64,000 nt of DNA from Deltaproteobacteria bacterium GWA2_38_16 (lineage in GTDB: Bacteria > Bdellovibrionota > JACOXK01 > 2-02-FULL-40-11). This document shows, piece by piece, positions 1 through 9,177 of this stretch. Position numbers and translations under genes: made by a program. The stretch covers positions 124,001 to 188,000 of the forward strand of contig MGPE01000008.1 of the NCBI GenBank assembly GCA_001797335.1, in the 5' to 3' direction. The notes under the pieces are model-generated. The model was not told the origin of the DNA and ran no database searches. It saw only the letters and a list, made by a program, of their open reading frames with translations. Positions within the stretch are counted from its first letter, which is position 1; each line of letters starts with the position of its first letter.

Positions 1-1068
1 CAAGGATTTTCCTCTATTTTTTGACAGATCATGGGCGAGTGCCCCTAAGAACTCTTTTTTATAGGAAGAAGAGTTTTCATCTGGAACGGATTTTAAGAGG
101 GATCGAATGTTGGAATCTGTACTTAAATTAAATCGATAGACCAGAAGTTTTGCAAGCTGAAGAGAAAATAAAAGAAGTTCAGAAGGTTTTAGTGCGAGAC
201 GATGATCTGCATTTGACCCGGTGAGAGAAAAATAGCTTTCCGCTACGTAAAGACGATTCAGGGTATCTTTTGGAGAAGTTATTTTTCGTTTATTGGCCCA
301 CTGCCTGAGAAGAGCATTGCTGTCGAGCCTCCCTCCTAAAATATCGGCATTGATCGAAAGAAGAATATCAGCTTTTTCCAAATGAAATTTTGGAATATTA
401 GGCCTTCCAAAGGCATGTTGGTAAGATTGCCGAGCGGTTTCTTGAGAAATGGGTTCATATTCATACCATTTGGTATTTGGAAATTTTTTGATAAATTTTT
501 CAATAGTAGATCTTAACGTAGGACTTGTTATAGATTCTGTGAGAAGTCGAATCTGTTTATTTCCCCCTTCTTTTAATAATGAAATGATCTCTTTATTCCA
601 TTCATCCCAAGAAACACTTTTATTACCGATAGTCGGCTTACGTTTACGATCCGGGTCATACAGTTCTAAAATGGAAGCCTGTGCAAACGTGCTGGCCGAT
701 CCCAGACTTAAAGGATGATCAGGGTTTCCTTCTATTTTAATGGGGCGTCCTTCAATGGTTTTAACTAAAATTCCATAGGAATGATTGTTTAGCGCAAAGG
801 TGGAAGCATAATATTGAGCCACTCCTGGTTTTAATGTTTCAGGTTGTCTGACATAGGGGAAGATTTTATGAACGGGTCGGCGGCAGGCCGTGGTGGCCAA
901 TGCAACCGATGCCCCCAAAAGTTTTAAGAATTTTCGACGAGAGAGGGTAAAGAAATCAGATCCATCGTCTTCTTCCATAAATTCCCGTTGGGCTAATTCT
1001 AGGTAACGGGGATCTTGGGTGAGTTCCTCAAAACTTTTCCAATATATTTTATCTTGGTCTTTCATCAT
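1..1068 (-). CDS. actB: Alternative complex III subunit ActB, N-terminal part (cut by window edge)
   Basis: This is the N-terminal part of the molybdopterin-oxidoreductase-like/Fe-S subunit of alternative complex III, the quinol oxidising complex that replaces cytochrome bc1. The reading frame is open to the window edge, so the Fe-S ferredoxin domain is not seen. The N-terminus has the family's YWKSFEEL start and a twin-arginine export signal (SRRKFLKLLGAS) followed by a Cys. Family motifs such as IEGNPDHP and ASILELYDPDR follow. The proposed ATG at 1068 overlaps the TAA stop of the upstream cytochrome gene (TAATG), implying translational coupling. The subunit should be exported by Tat and face the periplasm. 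Recognition rests on these N-terminal motifs and on the neighbouring pentaheme cytochrome. Confidence 0.88.
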   Translation of the reverse strand, partial: MMKDQDKIYWKSFEELTQDPRYLELAQREFMEEDDGSDFFTLSRRKFLKLLGASVALATTACRRPVHKIFPYVRQPETLKPGVAQYYASTFALNNHSYGILVKTIEGRPIKIEGNPDHPLSLGSASTFAQASILELYDPDRKRKPTIGNKSVSWDEWNKEIISLLKEGGNKQIRLLTESITSPTLRSTIEKFIKKFPNTKWYEYEPISQETARQSYQHAFGRPNIPKFHLEKADILLSINADILGGRLDSNALLRQWANKRKITSPKDTLNRLYVAESYFSLTGSNADHRLALKPSELLLFSLQLAKLLVYRFNLSTDSNIRSLLKSVPDENSSSYKKEFLGALAHDLSKNRGKSL

Positions 1069-1754
1069 TAATAATGACATGCAGAACAATCTAGGGAACA
1101 TCCAATTCTTTCATGCTCTTCTACCCAATGGATGCCTTTATATTGTTTCATGTTGTTTTTAAATTTTTCATACAAGTGTTTATCTTGTACGGCTTTTTCA
1201 AAAAAATCTTCTACCCGGGGGCTTTTGGTAAGAGGTGTTTCTTTTCGATGACAATCCAGGCACCACCCCATGCTCAAGGGTTTTTCCTGCCTGACTACTT
1301 CCATTTCATAAATTTTCCCATGGCAATCAAAGCAAGAAATACCCGCTTTGATATGAACATTGTGTTTAAAATGAACGTAATCGGGAAGTTTATGGACTCT
1401 TACCCATTCAATAGGTTTATTTTGGGTGTAGCTATCGATGATTTTTTTAACTTCTGGGTTCTCTCGTTGGACAACCAGGTGGCAGTTCATACAGACCTGT
1501 GTGGGAGGGATGGTAGCCGCGGCTAATTTTTCTGCATTTCCATGACAATAAAAACAAGAAATTTGAAGATCCCCTGCATGGAGTTTATGAGAGTAGGCAA
1601 TGGGCTGTTTGGGTGCATATCCGACATCGGTGACTTCTTTGGGATAAAGAAAAAGATAAAGACCTATACCAGTGGTCAAGAGAAGAATAACAACAACAAT
1701 TCCACCTACTTTTAGAACATAAAAATCAAGTTTTTTACCTAACGTAGACGACAC
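1068..1754 (-). CDS. actA: Alternative complex III pentaheme cytochrome c subunit ActA
   Basis: A 228-aa membrane-anchored multiheme cytochrome. One N-terminal transmembrane helix (about residues 13-35) precedes five CXXCH heme c motifs: CFYCH, CMNCH, CFDCH, CLDCH and CSACH. Five hemes plus one anchor is the usual ActA plan. In ACIII, ActA passes electrons from quinol oxidation toward downstream cytochromes. The gene is first in its operon, with actB beginning inside its stop codon. The 150 bp upstream are divergent with a patatin gene and must hold its promoter. Assignment to ACIII rather than another multiheme protein comes from the heme count together with ActB next door. Confidence 0.88.
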   Translation of the reverse strand: MSSTLGKKLDFYVLKVGGIVVVILLLTTGIGLYLFLYPKEVTDVGYAPKQPIAYSHKLHAGDLQISCFYCHGNAEKLAAATIPPTQVCMNCHLVVQRENPEVKKIIDSYTQNKPIEWVRVHKLPDYVHFKHNVHIKAGISCFDCHGKIYEMEVVRQEKPLSMGWCLDCHRKETPLTKSPRVEDFFEKAVQDKHLYEKFKNNMKQYKGIHWVEEHERIGCSLDCSACHY

Positions 1755-1903
1755 AAACTTACTAGCTAATCATTTGAAATGGGGTTGTCAATAAATTTAG
1801 TTAATTATTGTGATTTTAGTTATATTATAACCCTTAGTTTTAGTCTCCACTTTTATATACTTTTTTGGTTAAGTTTTTAATCTTTTATGTCGATAAGTGA
1901 AGC

Positions 1904-3061
1904 ATGGAAACCTCTAAAAAAGACTCTATCGCGTTTATGCTTTCAGGTGGGGGAGCACGGGCGGCTTACCAGCTAGGGGTTTTAAAATATATTTTTACGG
2001 AACTGAAGTGTATTCCAGAGTCACCTATTATTGTTGGAACGTCTGCCGGAGCGATTAATGCATTTTTCTTAGCCTTGAAAGCACATGAGGGACTAGACAA
2101 AGCCATCGTTCAGCTTTGTGATCTGTGGTCTAGTTTAACCATTGATAATATTTATCGAACGGATCCTTGGTCTATTTTAAAAGGTGTTGGAAATTTTTTG
2201 TATAATTTTACCCTGGGACGATTTGTGCGTGAACGTCATATGGAATCGTTTTTAGATACCACCCCTTTATATTTGATGCTTCGACGAGTTTTTGAAGATG
2301 ATGCGCATCATTTCCATCACAATATCGAAGAAGGATTTATTCGAGCCCTGGGATTAACAGCCATGCAATATGGGACGGGAAAAACGATTACTTTTTTTGA
2401 AGCGGGTTCTAAAAGTGGGGTGAAAGAGTGGGATCGCCCTCGTCGTCAAGGGGTGGAAACAAAACTAAGGTTAAAACATGTTCTGGCTTCAGCTTCTATT
2501 CCCATTATTTTTCCCTCTGTTAAATTAGAAAATAGTTATTATGCCGATGGCTCTGTGCGGGCCAATGCCCCACTCTCAGGAGCAATTCAACTGGGGGCTA
2601 CTAAAATATTGGTAATTCACTTGGCCAGAAAATCAAGAGAGCAGTTAAAACCGTTGGCTCATTATCCTTCGGTGTCTCAAATTATTGGGATGCTTTTTAA
2701 TACCATATTTTTGGATACGCTGGATTTTGATTTACGAGTGTTAAATCGGGTGAATTCTCTCATTGAAAAATTACCGGATAATCCTGAAAAATTAAAACTT
2801 GTAGAAGTTTCTGTGATTCGGCCCAATAACGATTTGGGGTATTTGTCCTTGCCCTTTAAAAAAGATCTTCCAAAAACCTTATCCTTTTTATTAAAAGGCT
2901 TGGGGCCGACGGATAAAACGGGTTCTGACTTTTTAAGTTATATTTTGTTTGATGGCCGATATGCCAAAGAGTTGATTGAAGAAGGCATGAAAGATGCTCA
3001 CGCTAACCGCGAAGAACTCCTCCAATTCTTTAGCACCATCCCCCTCAAAAAAGCTGCTTAA
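1904..3061 (+). CDS. Patatin-like phospholipase family protein
   Basis: A 385-aa patatin-family serine acyl hydrolase predicted to cleave membrane or lipid acyl esters. Visible motifs are the oxyanion-hole glycine loop GGGARAAYQLG near residue 15, the nucleophile elbow GTSAG (Ser near residue 47), and YADGS with the catalytic Asp of the Ser-Asp dyad near residue 215. No signal peptide is apparent, so it is probably cytoplasmic or peripherally membrane bound. The C-terminal part after about residue 250 is not recognised. It stands alone on the plus strand, and its stop overlaps that of the convergent ABC ATPase (shared TTAA). Substrate unknown. Confidence 0.85.
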   Translation: METSKKDSIAFMLSGGGARAAYQLGVLKYIFTELKCIPESPIIVGTSAGAINAFFLALKAHEGLDKAIVQLCDLWSSLTIDNIYRTDPWSILKGVGNFLYNFTLGRFVRERHMESFLDTTPLYLMLRRVFEDDAHHFHHNIEEGFIRALGLTAMQYGTGKTITFFEAGSKSGVKEWDRPRRQGVETKLRLKHVLASASIPIIFPSVKLENSYYADGSVRANAPLSGAIQLGATKILVIHLARKSREQLKPLAHYPSVSQIIGMLFNTIFLDTLDFDLRVLNRVNSLIEKLPDNPEKLKLVEVSVIRPNNDLGYLSLPFKKDLPKTLSFLLKGLGPTDKTGSDFLSYILFDGRYAKELIEEGMKDAHANREELLQFFSTIPLKKAA

Positions 3062-3789
3062 TGAGATTGAAGAAATTCTTGTGCAAAGGGTGTTTTAGGA
3101 TGGGTGGTGAGGTTTTGAGGGGTATCAATTTGTTCGATTTTTCCTTGGTTCATGAGTACAACTACATCTGAAAGAGTTAGAGCTTCGTCTTGGTCGTGAG
3201 TAACATAGATGGTAGTGATGTTAAGCCTTTTTTGAAGTTCTTTAATTTCGGTTCGCATGGATTTTCGAAGCTTGGCATCCAAATTACACAAGGGTTCATC
3301 TAAGAGAAGTACCTCAGGTTCTCGAATAAGAGCCCGAGCCAGAGCTACTCGCTGTTGTTGTCCTCCGGAAAGTTCATGGGGGTATCGTTTTTCAAGCCCG
3401 CTTAAATTAACGAGCTTTAAATAGGTATGAACCTGTAACTCAATATCACTTTTAGATTTTTTTTGAATTTTAAGAGGATAAGCAATGTTATGAAAAACGG
3501 TCATGTGGGGCCATAAAGCATAGGATTGAAACACCATGCCAATATTTCTTTTCTCAGGAGGGGTGGCAATATGCTTTTCATGGCTAAAGACAAGCTGATT
3601 TCCTAATAAAATTTCTCCTTCGGTGGGTTCTAAAAGTCCTGCAATCATTCGAAGGGTTGTGGTTTTGCCACATCCAGATGGGCCTAGGAAAGAAATAAAG
3701 GTGCCAGATTTAATTTCAAGATCGGTTTTATGAACGGCCACGGTTTCTCCAAATCTTTTTTCAATATTTTTTAGCGTAACGTTAGACAC
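3058..3789 (-). CDS. fbpC: ABC transporter ATP-binding protein (ferric iron FbpC type)
   Basis: The 243-aa ATPase of an importer. It has a Walker A (GPSGCGKTT), Q-loop (VFQSYALWPH), ABC signature (LSGGQQQR), Walker B (LLLDEP) and H-loop (THDQDEA). I place the start at GTG 3789, just inside the end of the permease gene with GGAG upstream (8-nt overlap). The longer in-frame ATG version would add about 43 residues of permease-overlapping sequence unlike the family. It is the third gene of a binding protein-permease-ATPase operon and lacks the long regulatory C-terminus of some FbpC proteins. The substrate is inferred from the operon (iron or a similar small anion); the ATPase itself does not define it. 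Confidence 0.85.
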   Translation of the reverse strand: MSNVTLKNIEKRFGETVAVHKTDLEIKSGTFISFLGPSGCGKTTTLRMIAGLLEPTEGEILLGNQLVFSHEKHIATPPEKRNIGMVFQSYALWPHMTVFHNIAYPLKIQKKSKSDIELQVHTYLKLVNLSGLEKRYPHELSGGQQQRVALARALIREPEVLLLDEPLCNLDAKLRKSMRTEIKELQKRLNITTIYVTHDQDEALTLSDVVVLMNQGKIEQIDTPQNLTTHPKTPFAQEFLQSH

Positions 3790-5440
3790 CGTAGGCTCCT
3801 CGAGTAATTTTTTTAACCATAAAATTTGCTGTGAGAATAACACAGATGATGAGAGTGGCAAGTACCGCTGCAGACTGGGGATCGTCATAGCTTTGTAAAT
3901 TAAATAAAAGCGTTCCAACCGTTTCTGTTTTGGGGCCGACTAATAAAATAGACATCGTAAGCTCGCAAAAGGTAGGCATAAAAATTAAAAAGAAACTAGC
4001 AATAAGCGTAGGTTTTAAAATGGGGACAAGAATGGTTGCAAATACTTTTAGCCAGCTGGCTCCACACATTCGTCCAGATTCTTCAAGGGTACTGTCGATT
4101 TGTTCCAAAGCAGCAGCTGTATTTTGAATGGCAAAGGAAATATATTTAACAGAGTAGGCCACGATTAAAATCCAAAAAGTGTTGTATAAATTTAAGCCGT
4201 GAGACCCGCTAAAAGCAATAATGAGTCCAATGGCCACCACCGTTCCAGGAGTGGCATAAGGAAGGGTGGCGAGAAAGGTAATCCAGTGGCGACTTTTAAT
4301 GTGAGTTTTAACTTTAACATAGGCTACCAAAGCCCCCAAGATGACAGAAATAAGAGAGGCTAGGGTGGCAAATAAAAAACTATTTAAAAAAGATTTTTGA
4401 GTGGTAGCTAATTCAAAAAGAACATATCGATACTTTTGAAAACTAAAATTAGAAAAAGAAAGGGGCTCTCCATAAATTTTTAAAAATGAGGAAATAACAA
4501 TGGTTATAAGAGGTAAAAAAACCATGATTCCCCATACGCCTATTAAGAAAATGATACAGGGCCACTTCCATTTTTGAAGAGAGAGGGGTTCTCCCCGGGC
4601 ATATTTCCCGCTGAGGGTCGTAAAGCGTTTATTTTTTAAAAATAGTGAGCTTGCCCAAAGACCGGTTAATCCAAAAATCATAAGAATCACAGATAAGGAA
4701 GAGGCTTTTAAAATTCCTCCAGAATAATTTAAAACATCGGTATAAATTCGAGTGGTGAGTACAAATAAACGTTGAGGCATCATCAGAAGAGCTGGGACGC
4801 CAAATGCCGTGGCAGTGGCAATAAAAACCAGAATAATACCACTCATTAAGGCCGGAAGAATGAGAGGCAGGGTAATGTCTTTAAAGGCTTGCCAGCGATT
4901 GGATCCACACATGAGGGCGGCTTCTTCCAGCGAGGGGTCCATTTTTTGAAGTGCGTTATAACAAGCTAAGAAAATAAAACTATAGAAAAAAAATCCTAAC
5001 ACCATGGCAGCTCCTCCCAGAGAATAAATTTGAAACGGAGCACTATTGAGATGAAGATATTTCATGAAAAAAAGATTTAAAGAACCAGAAGTGGGATTTA
5101 AGAGTTTTAGCCATGCGATCGCACCCACATAGGGAGGAATGATGTAGGGAATTGAGAATAAAGATTTCCAAAGATTTTTTTGAGGGATATCGGTTTTATA
5201 TAAAAGCCAGGCCAAAGGAAGTCCGATAATAATGGTTAAAGCAGTTGTGGTGATGCACAAAGAAAGCGTGTTTAAGAGAGAAATCCAGTTGGATTTTTTT
5301 GAAACAATTAAAGCATAATTTTGAATATGTTCAGGAGATATACTTTTAAAAATAAGAAGTAAGAGTGGAAATGCTGCGAAATATAATAATAATAAGGCCG
5401 AACCCCCTAAAATCCAGTGCTCAGTTTTGAGCCTATTCAA
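3782..5440 (-). CDS. fbpB: ABC transporter permease, fused double-domain type (FbpB-like)
   Basis: An inner-membrane permease of about 550 residues with two homologous halves of roughly six helices each, the arrangement of ferric-iron FbpB/SfuB permeases. Each half carries an EAA-type coupling loop: EEAALMCGSNRWQAF in the first and EESGRMCGASWLKVF in the second. These dock on the ATPase. I favour a TTG start at 5440 overlapping the binding-protein stop. An ATG at 5500 would add a basic 20-residue tail but would overlap the upstream gene by 68 nt. No strong Shine-Dalgarno supports either, so translation may be coupled. Confidence 0.82.
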   Translation of the reverse strand: MNRLKTEHWILGGSALLLLYFAAFPLLLLIFKSISPEHIQNYALIVSKKSNWISLLNTLSLCITTTALTIIIGLPLAWLLYKTDIPQKNLWKSLFSIPYIIPPYVGAIAWLKLLNPTSGSLNLFFMKYLHLNSAPFQIYSLGGAAMVLGFFFYSFIFLACYNALQKMDPSLEEAALMCGSNRWQAFKDITLPLILPALMSGIILVFIATATAFGVPALLMMPQRLFVLTTRIYTDVLNYSGGILKASSLSVILMIFGLTGLWASSLFLKNKRFTTLSGKYARGEPLSLQKWKWPCIIFLIGVWGIMVFLPLITIVISSFLKIYGEPLSFSNFSFQKYRYVLFELATTQKSFLNSFLFATLASLISVILGALVAYVKVKTHIKSRHWITFLATLPYATPGTVVAIGLIIAFSGSHGLNLYNTFWILIVAYSVKYISFAIQNTAAALEQIDSTLEESGRMCGASWLKVFATILVPILKPTLIASFFLIFMPTFCELTMSILLVGPKTETVGTLLFNLQSYDDPQSAAVLATLIICVILTANFMVKKITRGAYGV

Positions 5441-6434
5441 ACATGATCTTAGCAAACGTATCCTTAATGGTTTGATGGTCTTTAAAAACCGTTTGAGCAA
5501 ACTCGGGGTTCCAGGGGAAAGCTTTTTTCAATACGAAATTAAATGTTTTGGCATTATCCGGGGGAGGAATCATGGGATTTGGAGAATACATGTTGGCTTT
5601 AATCATCCATCGCTGCCCTGTTTCTGAAAATAAGTAATCAATTAACTGTTTGGCTTCTTCAGGGAATCGGGTGCGTTTAAAAATAGCGACCGGGCTGGGA
5701 ACCAAAATAACACCGTCTTCTGGATAAATGGGTTCTAAAGGGCTGCCTTGCGATTGAGCTTGTAGGATATTTTCTAAGAGCATAATGCCCACCGGATATT
5801 CTTTGGATTCTAATTTTTGTCTCACCGCAGAATTTCCTCCCGTAGAGAGAGTTTGATTTTCTCTTAGTTTTTTAAAAAAATCCCACCCATATTTGGTGCT
5901 AAGGGTGGCGACCGCTGTAAAAGCAGTCCCCGATTCTAAAGGAGAGGCCATGACGACCTTTCCTTTCCATTTACCATCGGTTAATTCTTTAAATGTTTTG
6001 GGAGCATCGTCAGGTTTAAGCAGGGTTCGATTATAGGCCATGACAACCACAGGGACTCGTTGTGTAGAAAAATAATTGTCTGCGTCTTTAAGATAAATAG
6101 GAATGTTTTTAGTGTGAGGAGATTCATAGGGGAGAAGAAGCCCTTTATTTTTCAAATCAATATAAAAGAAGGGGTCTGACGTCATCAAAACATCGGCTTG
6201 AAGGTTATTGGCCTCGAGTTCTGCACTAATTTTAGCCGCTACTTTTTCACTGCCAGATTGAAACCATTGAATTTTCATATCGGGAAAGTTTTTTTGGACA
6301 TCTTCCTTCATCATTTCAATCATGTCTTTGTACATGGAGGTATAAATCCACAGCTCTCGTTTATTTTTTTTCGTACAGCTTATCAGTGAGAATGAAAGAA
6401 TGACACACGATAGGATTAAGAACACTTTTTTCAT
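5433..6434 (-). CDS. Extracellular solute-binding lipoprotein of the iron-type ABC importer
   Basis: A 333-aa periplasmic binding protein anchored as a lipoprotein: short basic N-terminus, hydrophobic stretch, lipobox LISC near residue 20. The body resembles family 1 ferric-iron or aminoethylphosphonate binding proteins: the LWIYTSMYKDM start, the DVLMTSDPFFY segment, GGNSAVRQKL, and a late YSPNPM segment. It is the first gene of an operon with a double-domain permease and ATPase. Iron is the likeliest ligand from the family and transporter type, but the ligand residues were not established and phosphonates or thiamine remain possible. No Fur-box-like palindrome was noticed directly upstream. 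Confidence 0.82.
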   Translation of the reverse strand: MKKVFLILSCVILSFSLISCTKKNKRELWIYTSMYKDMIEMMKEDVQKNFPDMKIQWFQSGSEKVAAKISAELEANNLQADVLMTSDPFFYIDLKNKGLLLPYESPHTKNIPIYLKDADNYFSTQRVPVVVMAYNRTLLKPDDAPKTFKELTDGKWKGKVVMASPLESGTAFTAVATLSTKYGWDFFKKLRENQTLSTGGNSAVRQKLESKEYPVGIMLLENILQAQSQGSPLEPIYPEDGVILVPSPVAIFKRTRFPEEAKQLIDYLFSETGQRWMIKANMYSPNPMIPPPDNAKTFNFVLKKAFPWNPEFAQTVFKDHQTIKDTFAKIMFE

Positions 6435-6475
6435 ATATATTCTTGATAGAAAAAAGGAACTTTAATGTCAATACA

Positions 6476-7144
6476 TTACTGAAGAGAGTGAAGAAGCTCT
6501 GGGGTGATGTCGCAGAGGCTTTTGACGGTGTGGTCGGCTTGACTCATATCGTGCTTTAGAGTTGGGCCGCACGGGATGGCAATGCACCACCTCATACCAG
6601 CCGCTTTTGCAGCTTGAACGCCATATTGGCTATCTTCTAAAACCAAAATAGAATGTGGATCAACTTCTAGCCTTTTAGCGCACTCTAAAAAAATATCGGG
6701 AGCAGGTTTCCCTTGTTTCACATCATCAGCACACACAACGGCTTTAAAATAAGATCTTAACTTTAAGGTATCTAAATTAAAGTTCATGACATATTTAGAG
6801 GCGGAAGTACCCAAGGCCATAGGGATATTTTCTTTTTTAAAATAATTAAATAAGGTTTCTACACAGGGGAGAGGTTTGGCGTATTGTTTAAAGATGTCTA
6901 TGAAAAGAGAAGTCCGTCTTTTAATGAGATGATCCATCGGTTCTGTAATCTCAGGATAGCGTTGTTTTAAGATCGTAAAGACATAGGCATCAGTTGTGCC
7001 TAAAAATTCTTTGTCATTTTGATGGGTGTAGTCAATGCCGTAATCCAGGCGAAGCATGCGTTGAAACGATAAAAAGTGCTCCGCCTCAGAATTGACAATC
7101 ACTCCGTCCATGTCGGAGATGACGGCGCGGACTACTTTGTCCAT
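6476..7144 (-). CDS. HAD-superfamily hydrolase, beta-phosphoglucomutase-like
   Basis: A 222-aa cytosolic HAD phosphohydrolase. Motif I is SDMDGVIVNS, with the nucleophile and acid/base Asp pair. A helical cap follows, then motif II around GTSAS, motif III Lys in KQGKPAPD, and motif IV VLEDSQYG. This order is typical of subfamily IA enzymes such as phosphoglucomutases and phosphoglycolate or sugar phosphatases. The start overlaps the end of the UDG-fold gene by 13 nt, so it is the last gene of a three-gene operon. It lacks a signal peptide, unlike its two exported operon partners. Substrate unknown. Confidence 0.82.
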   Translation of the reverse strand: MDKVVRAVISDMDGVIVNSEAEHFLSFQRMLRLDYGIDYTHQNDKEFLGTTDAYVFTILKQRYPEITEPMDHLIKRRTSLFIDIFKQYAKPLPCVETLFNYFKKENIPMALGTSASKYVMNFNLDTLKLRSYFKAVVCADDVKQGKPAPDIFLECAKRLEVDPHSILVLEDSQYGVQAAKAAGMRWCIAIPCGPTLKHDMSQADHTVKSLCDITPELLHSLQ

Positions 7145-9177
7145 CCACCATCTTTAAGACTTTGGAATTCTTCGCGAGATAATTTGGGTGCTCTTAATTT
7201 TGCAGCCCACAAAGGCATGGTCATTTGATAAAGCTCTGTATCATCTTGAGCACGGCTTGCCAAAGAGCCTGAGGTCCCCATCCATCTGGGTGTGCCAAAG
7301 GGTAAATCATGTCGATTAATTTGAAGTCTTGTATTTTTAAATTCTCTTTTGTTGTAAGAAAATTTAAAATCGGCTTTTTCGTCTTTTTCGTAGTCTACAT
7401 TGCTTAAGCGTTTTAATACCTCTGTCCAGTTTTGAGCTGCGTCAGGATCTTTAACCGATTTTAGATGAAACACAGGTAGATTTTTTGTTTTAAATTTTTC
7501 CAGTGCTTCTTGGGCCAAAGGTCCCACAGTTAAAATTACTTTTACGTCATTTTGAGATAAAAGTTCTGAAAGAATTTTATTTCTGACTTTTTGAACTTGA
7601 TCATGACCTGAAACTCTTCGAACTTCTCGCTCTGAAAGGTCTAAGGTGTCTACCGGCAGGGTTCGAATAATGACATAGCTTCTGGTAATGCCTGCTTTTA
7701 AGAGAAGATGTTGAAGTTTTTGCCCACCGTCACCGGACAATGCACGTGTGGTAAACATATCATCCTGAGATTCTTGATCGGCTAAGATAACAAAACGGGC
7801 TTCGCTCGGACGTCCTCTAAAAATGGGGCCTGTTCCAAAGGATTTATCAAATGTAACACCCAATTCATTAAAGTCGGGCCATTCAAACCCTTTTTCTTGT
7901 CCCATGAGGAGTCTGGCCCACGCTTCGCCAGGACCTTGATCGTACGCATTGGGATTATTTCTGGGAGGTTCATAAGGAAGATCGCCTTCTTCGTCAATAT
8001 ATCCAGAATCTTTAAAGCTCGATCCATCAGGTGTATGCCATCTGACTTTTTCGTTATAGTGTCCTTTGGCTGAAAAGATTTTAATAGAACGTTGATCGGT
8101 GGTTCTATTCGAAACAGTTCCTCCGGATCCTAATCTAGCGTTGGTTCCAAACGCAAAATCTCGATGGGGAATAGGAGAGCTGTGATATTTATAAGATTTT
8201 TCAAACGTAGCATAGGTTTCTCCATCTTCTGCTTGTCTTTCCACAACCGGAGATCTCCATGCTTCTTCATCAAGAGGGAGCCACTCGGAGTTTTGAGAAA
8301 GTTTTGTGGCGACTCTGTTAGAAGCTTTTTGAAAACTTCCTCTTAACATATCTAAGATTTGTTTACGTTCTGCGTCATTTTTAGCCTGTCCAGACATTCC
8401 GGGGTGAGCCACACCCATCACCACCAAATCTTCTTTTAAAACAGAACTATCGCAGCTTTCTACTACTCCAGCTTGTCGGCAAACGCCCCCTTTGGATTTA
8501 ATCCACGTTTGAAGGGTGTCTTTGGCACCTCCGCCCACCGCTACGATCACTTTTAAACTTTCCTGATTTCTTTTTAAAATTTCATTCAGAAGTCTGTGCC
8601 GGGTTTGAACAATCGGGCTTTGAAGATCTTGAGCCATCCATAAATCTCCCTCTATGGCACCGGGAAGTTTTTTGTCTTGGTATTGGCCTCGAATGGAATA
8701 AATAAAGGTATTCACAAACAAATACGATCGATTTACACCCAAGAAATTTAAGAGCGCTTGCATATGGGTGCCTGTTCCACCCGTAAATGTGTGTCTGGCT
8801 AAGGCTTCATCTTGAGCTCCTTCTTGACCGATCACTAAAATTTTAACTTCGTTTTCTCCCAGTCTTCCTCTGTAAAATACGGGTCCCCAATGCCAACGAT
8901 AACGCTCTTCTCCAATCACAGATCGTCCGATGGCTCTATAGTTAGGAAGAGAGGTAAATATTTTTAAAAAATCAGAATTTTTTTCTGGGCCTTTGTCATA
9001 TTCCCACAAATTTCCTCGGAGAGATCTTCCTTGGATATCAAGAGATGTGTCTTCGATATCTTCAAACTGTGATTCATCTTCTAGATCGTTTGCTTCTTTT
9101 GCTTCCTCGGCTTTAAGCGGTGCGGCCATGAGCAATACAAAAGCCAATAAAATAAAGAAGTTAAGGTTTTTTTTCAT
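7132..9177 (-). CDS. Exported protein with two uracil-DNA-glycosylase-fold repeats
   Basis: A 681-aa protein with a clear N-terminal signal peptide (hydrophobic residues about 5-20, then LKAEEAKE), followed by an acidic linker. It contains two homologous halves. The first (about 95-330) has ILVIGQEGAQDE, then SYLFVNTF, VIVAVGGGAKDTL and GVAHPG. This series matches the order seen in family 4/5 uracil-DNA glycosylases (GExPG, ITN, ALGxxA, HPS). The second (about 450-640) has FVILADQESQDD, SYVIIRTL and VKVILTVGPLAQEAL but no HPG. Both halves end with an FGT..G..G block. Role unknown; secretion argues against ordinary DNA repair. It overlaps its neighbours by 4 and 13 nt. The UDG assignment is a motif-level inference. 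Confidence 0.7.
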   Translation of the reverse strand: MKKNLNFFILLAFVLLMAAPLKAEEAKEANDLEDESQFEDIEDTSLDIQGRSLRGNLWEYDKGPEKNSDFLKIFTSLPNYRAIGRSVIGEERYRWHWGPVFYRGRLGENEVKILVIGQEGAQDEALARHTFTGGTGTHMQALLNFLGVNRSYLFVNTFIYSIRGQYQDKKLPGAIEGDLWMAQDLQSPIVQTRHRLLNEILKRNQESLKVIVAVGGGAKDTLQTWIKSKGGVCRQAGVVESCDSSVLKEDLVVMGVAHPGMSGQAKNDAERKQILDMLRGSFQKASNRVATKLSQNSEWLPLDEEAWRSPVVERQAEDGETYATFEKSYKYHSSPIPHRDFAFGTNARLGSGGTVSNRTTDQRSIKIFSAKGHYNEKVRWHTPDGSSFKDSGYIDEEGDLPYEPPRNNPNAYDQGPGEAWARLLMGQEKGFEWPDFNELGVTFDKSFGTGPIFRGRPSEARFVILADQESQDDMFTTRALSGDGGQKLQHLLLKAGITRSYVIIRTLPVDTLDLSEREVRRVSGHDQVQKVRNKILSELLSQNDVKVILTVGPLAQEALEKFKTKNLPVFHLKSVKDPDAAQNWTEVLKRLSNVDYEKDEKADFKFSYNKREFKNTRLQINRHDLPFGTPRWMGTSGSLASRAQDDTELYQMTMPLWAAKLRAPKLSREEFQSLKDGGWTK

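Noticed and set aside
449..718. Open frame of 89 codons on the plus strand
   Set aside because: It lies opposite the ActB coding sequence, which has clear family motifs in the minus frame.
1113..1526. 137-codon plus-strand frame
   Set aside because: Antisense to the pentaheme cytochrome gene; no recognisable domain and no ribosome site.
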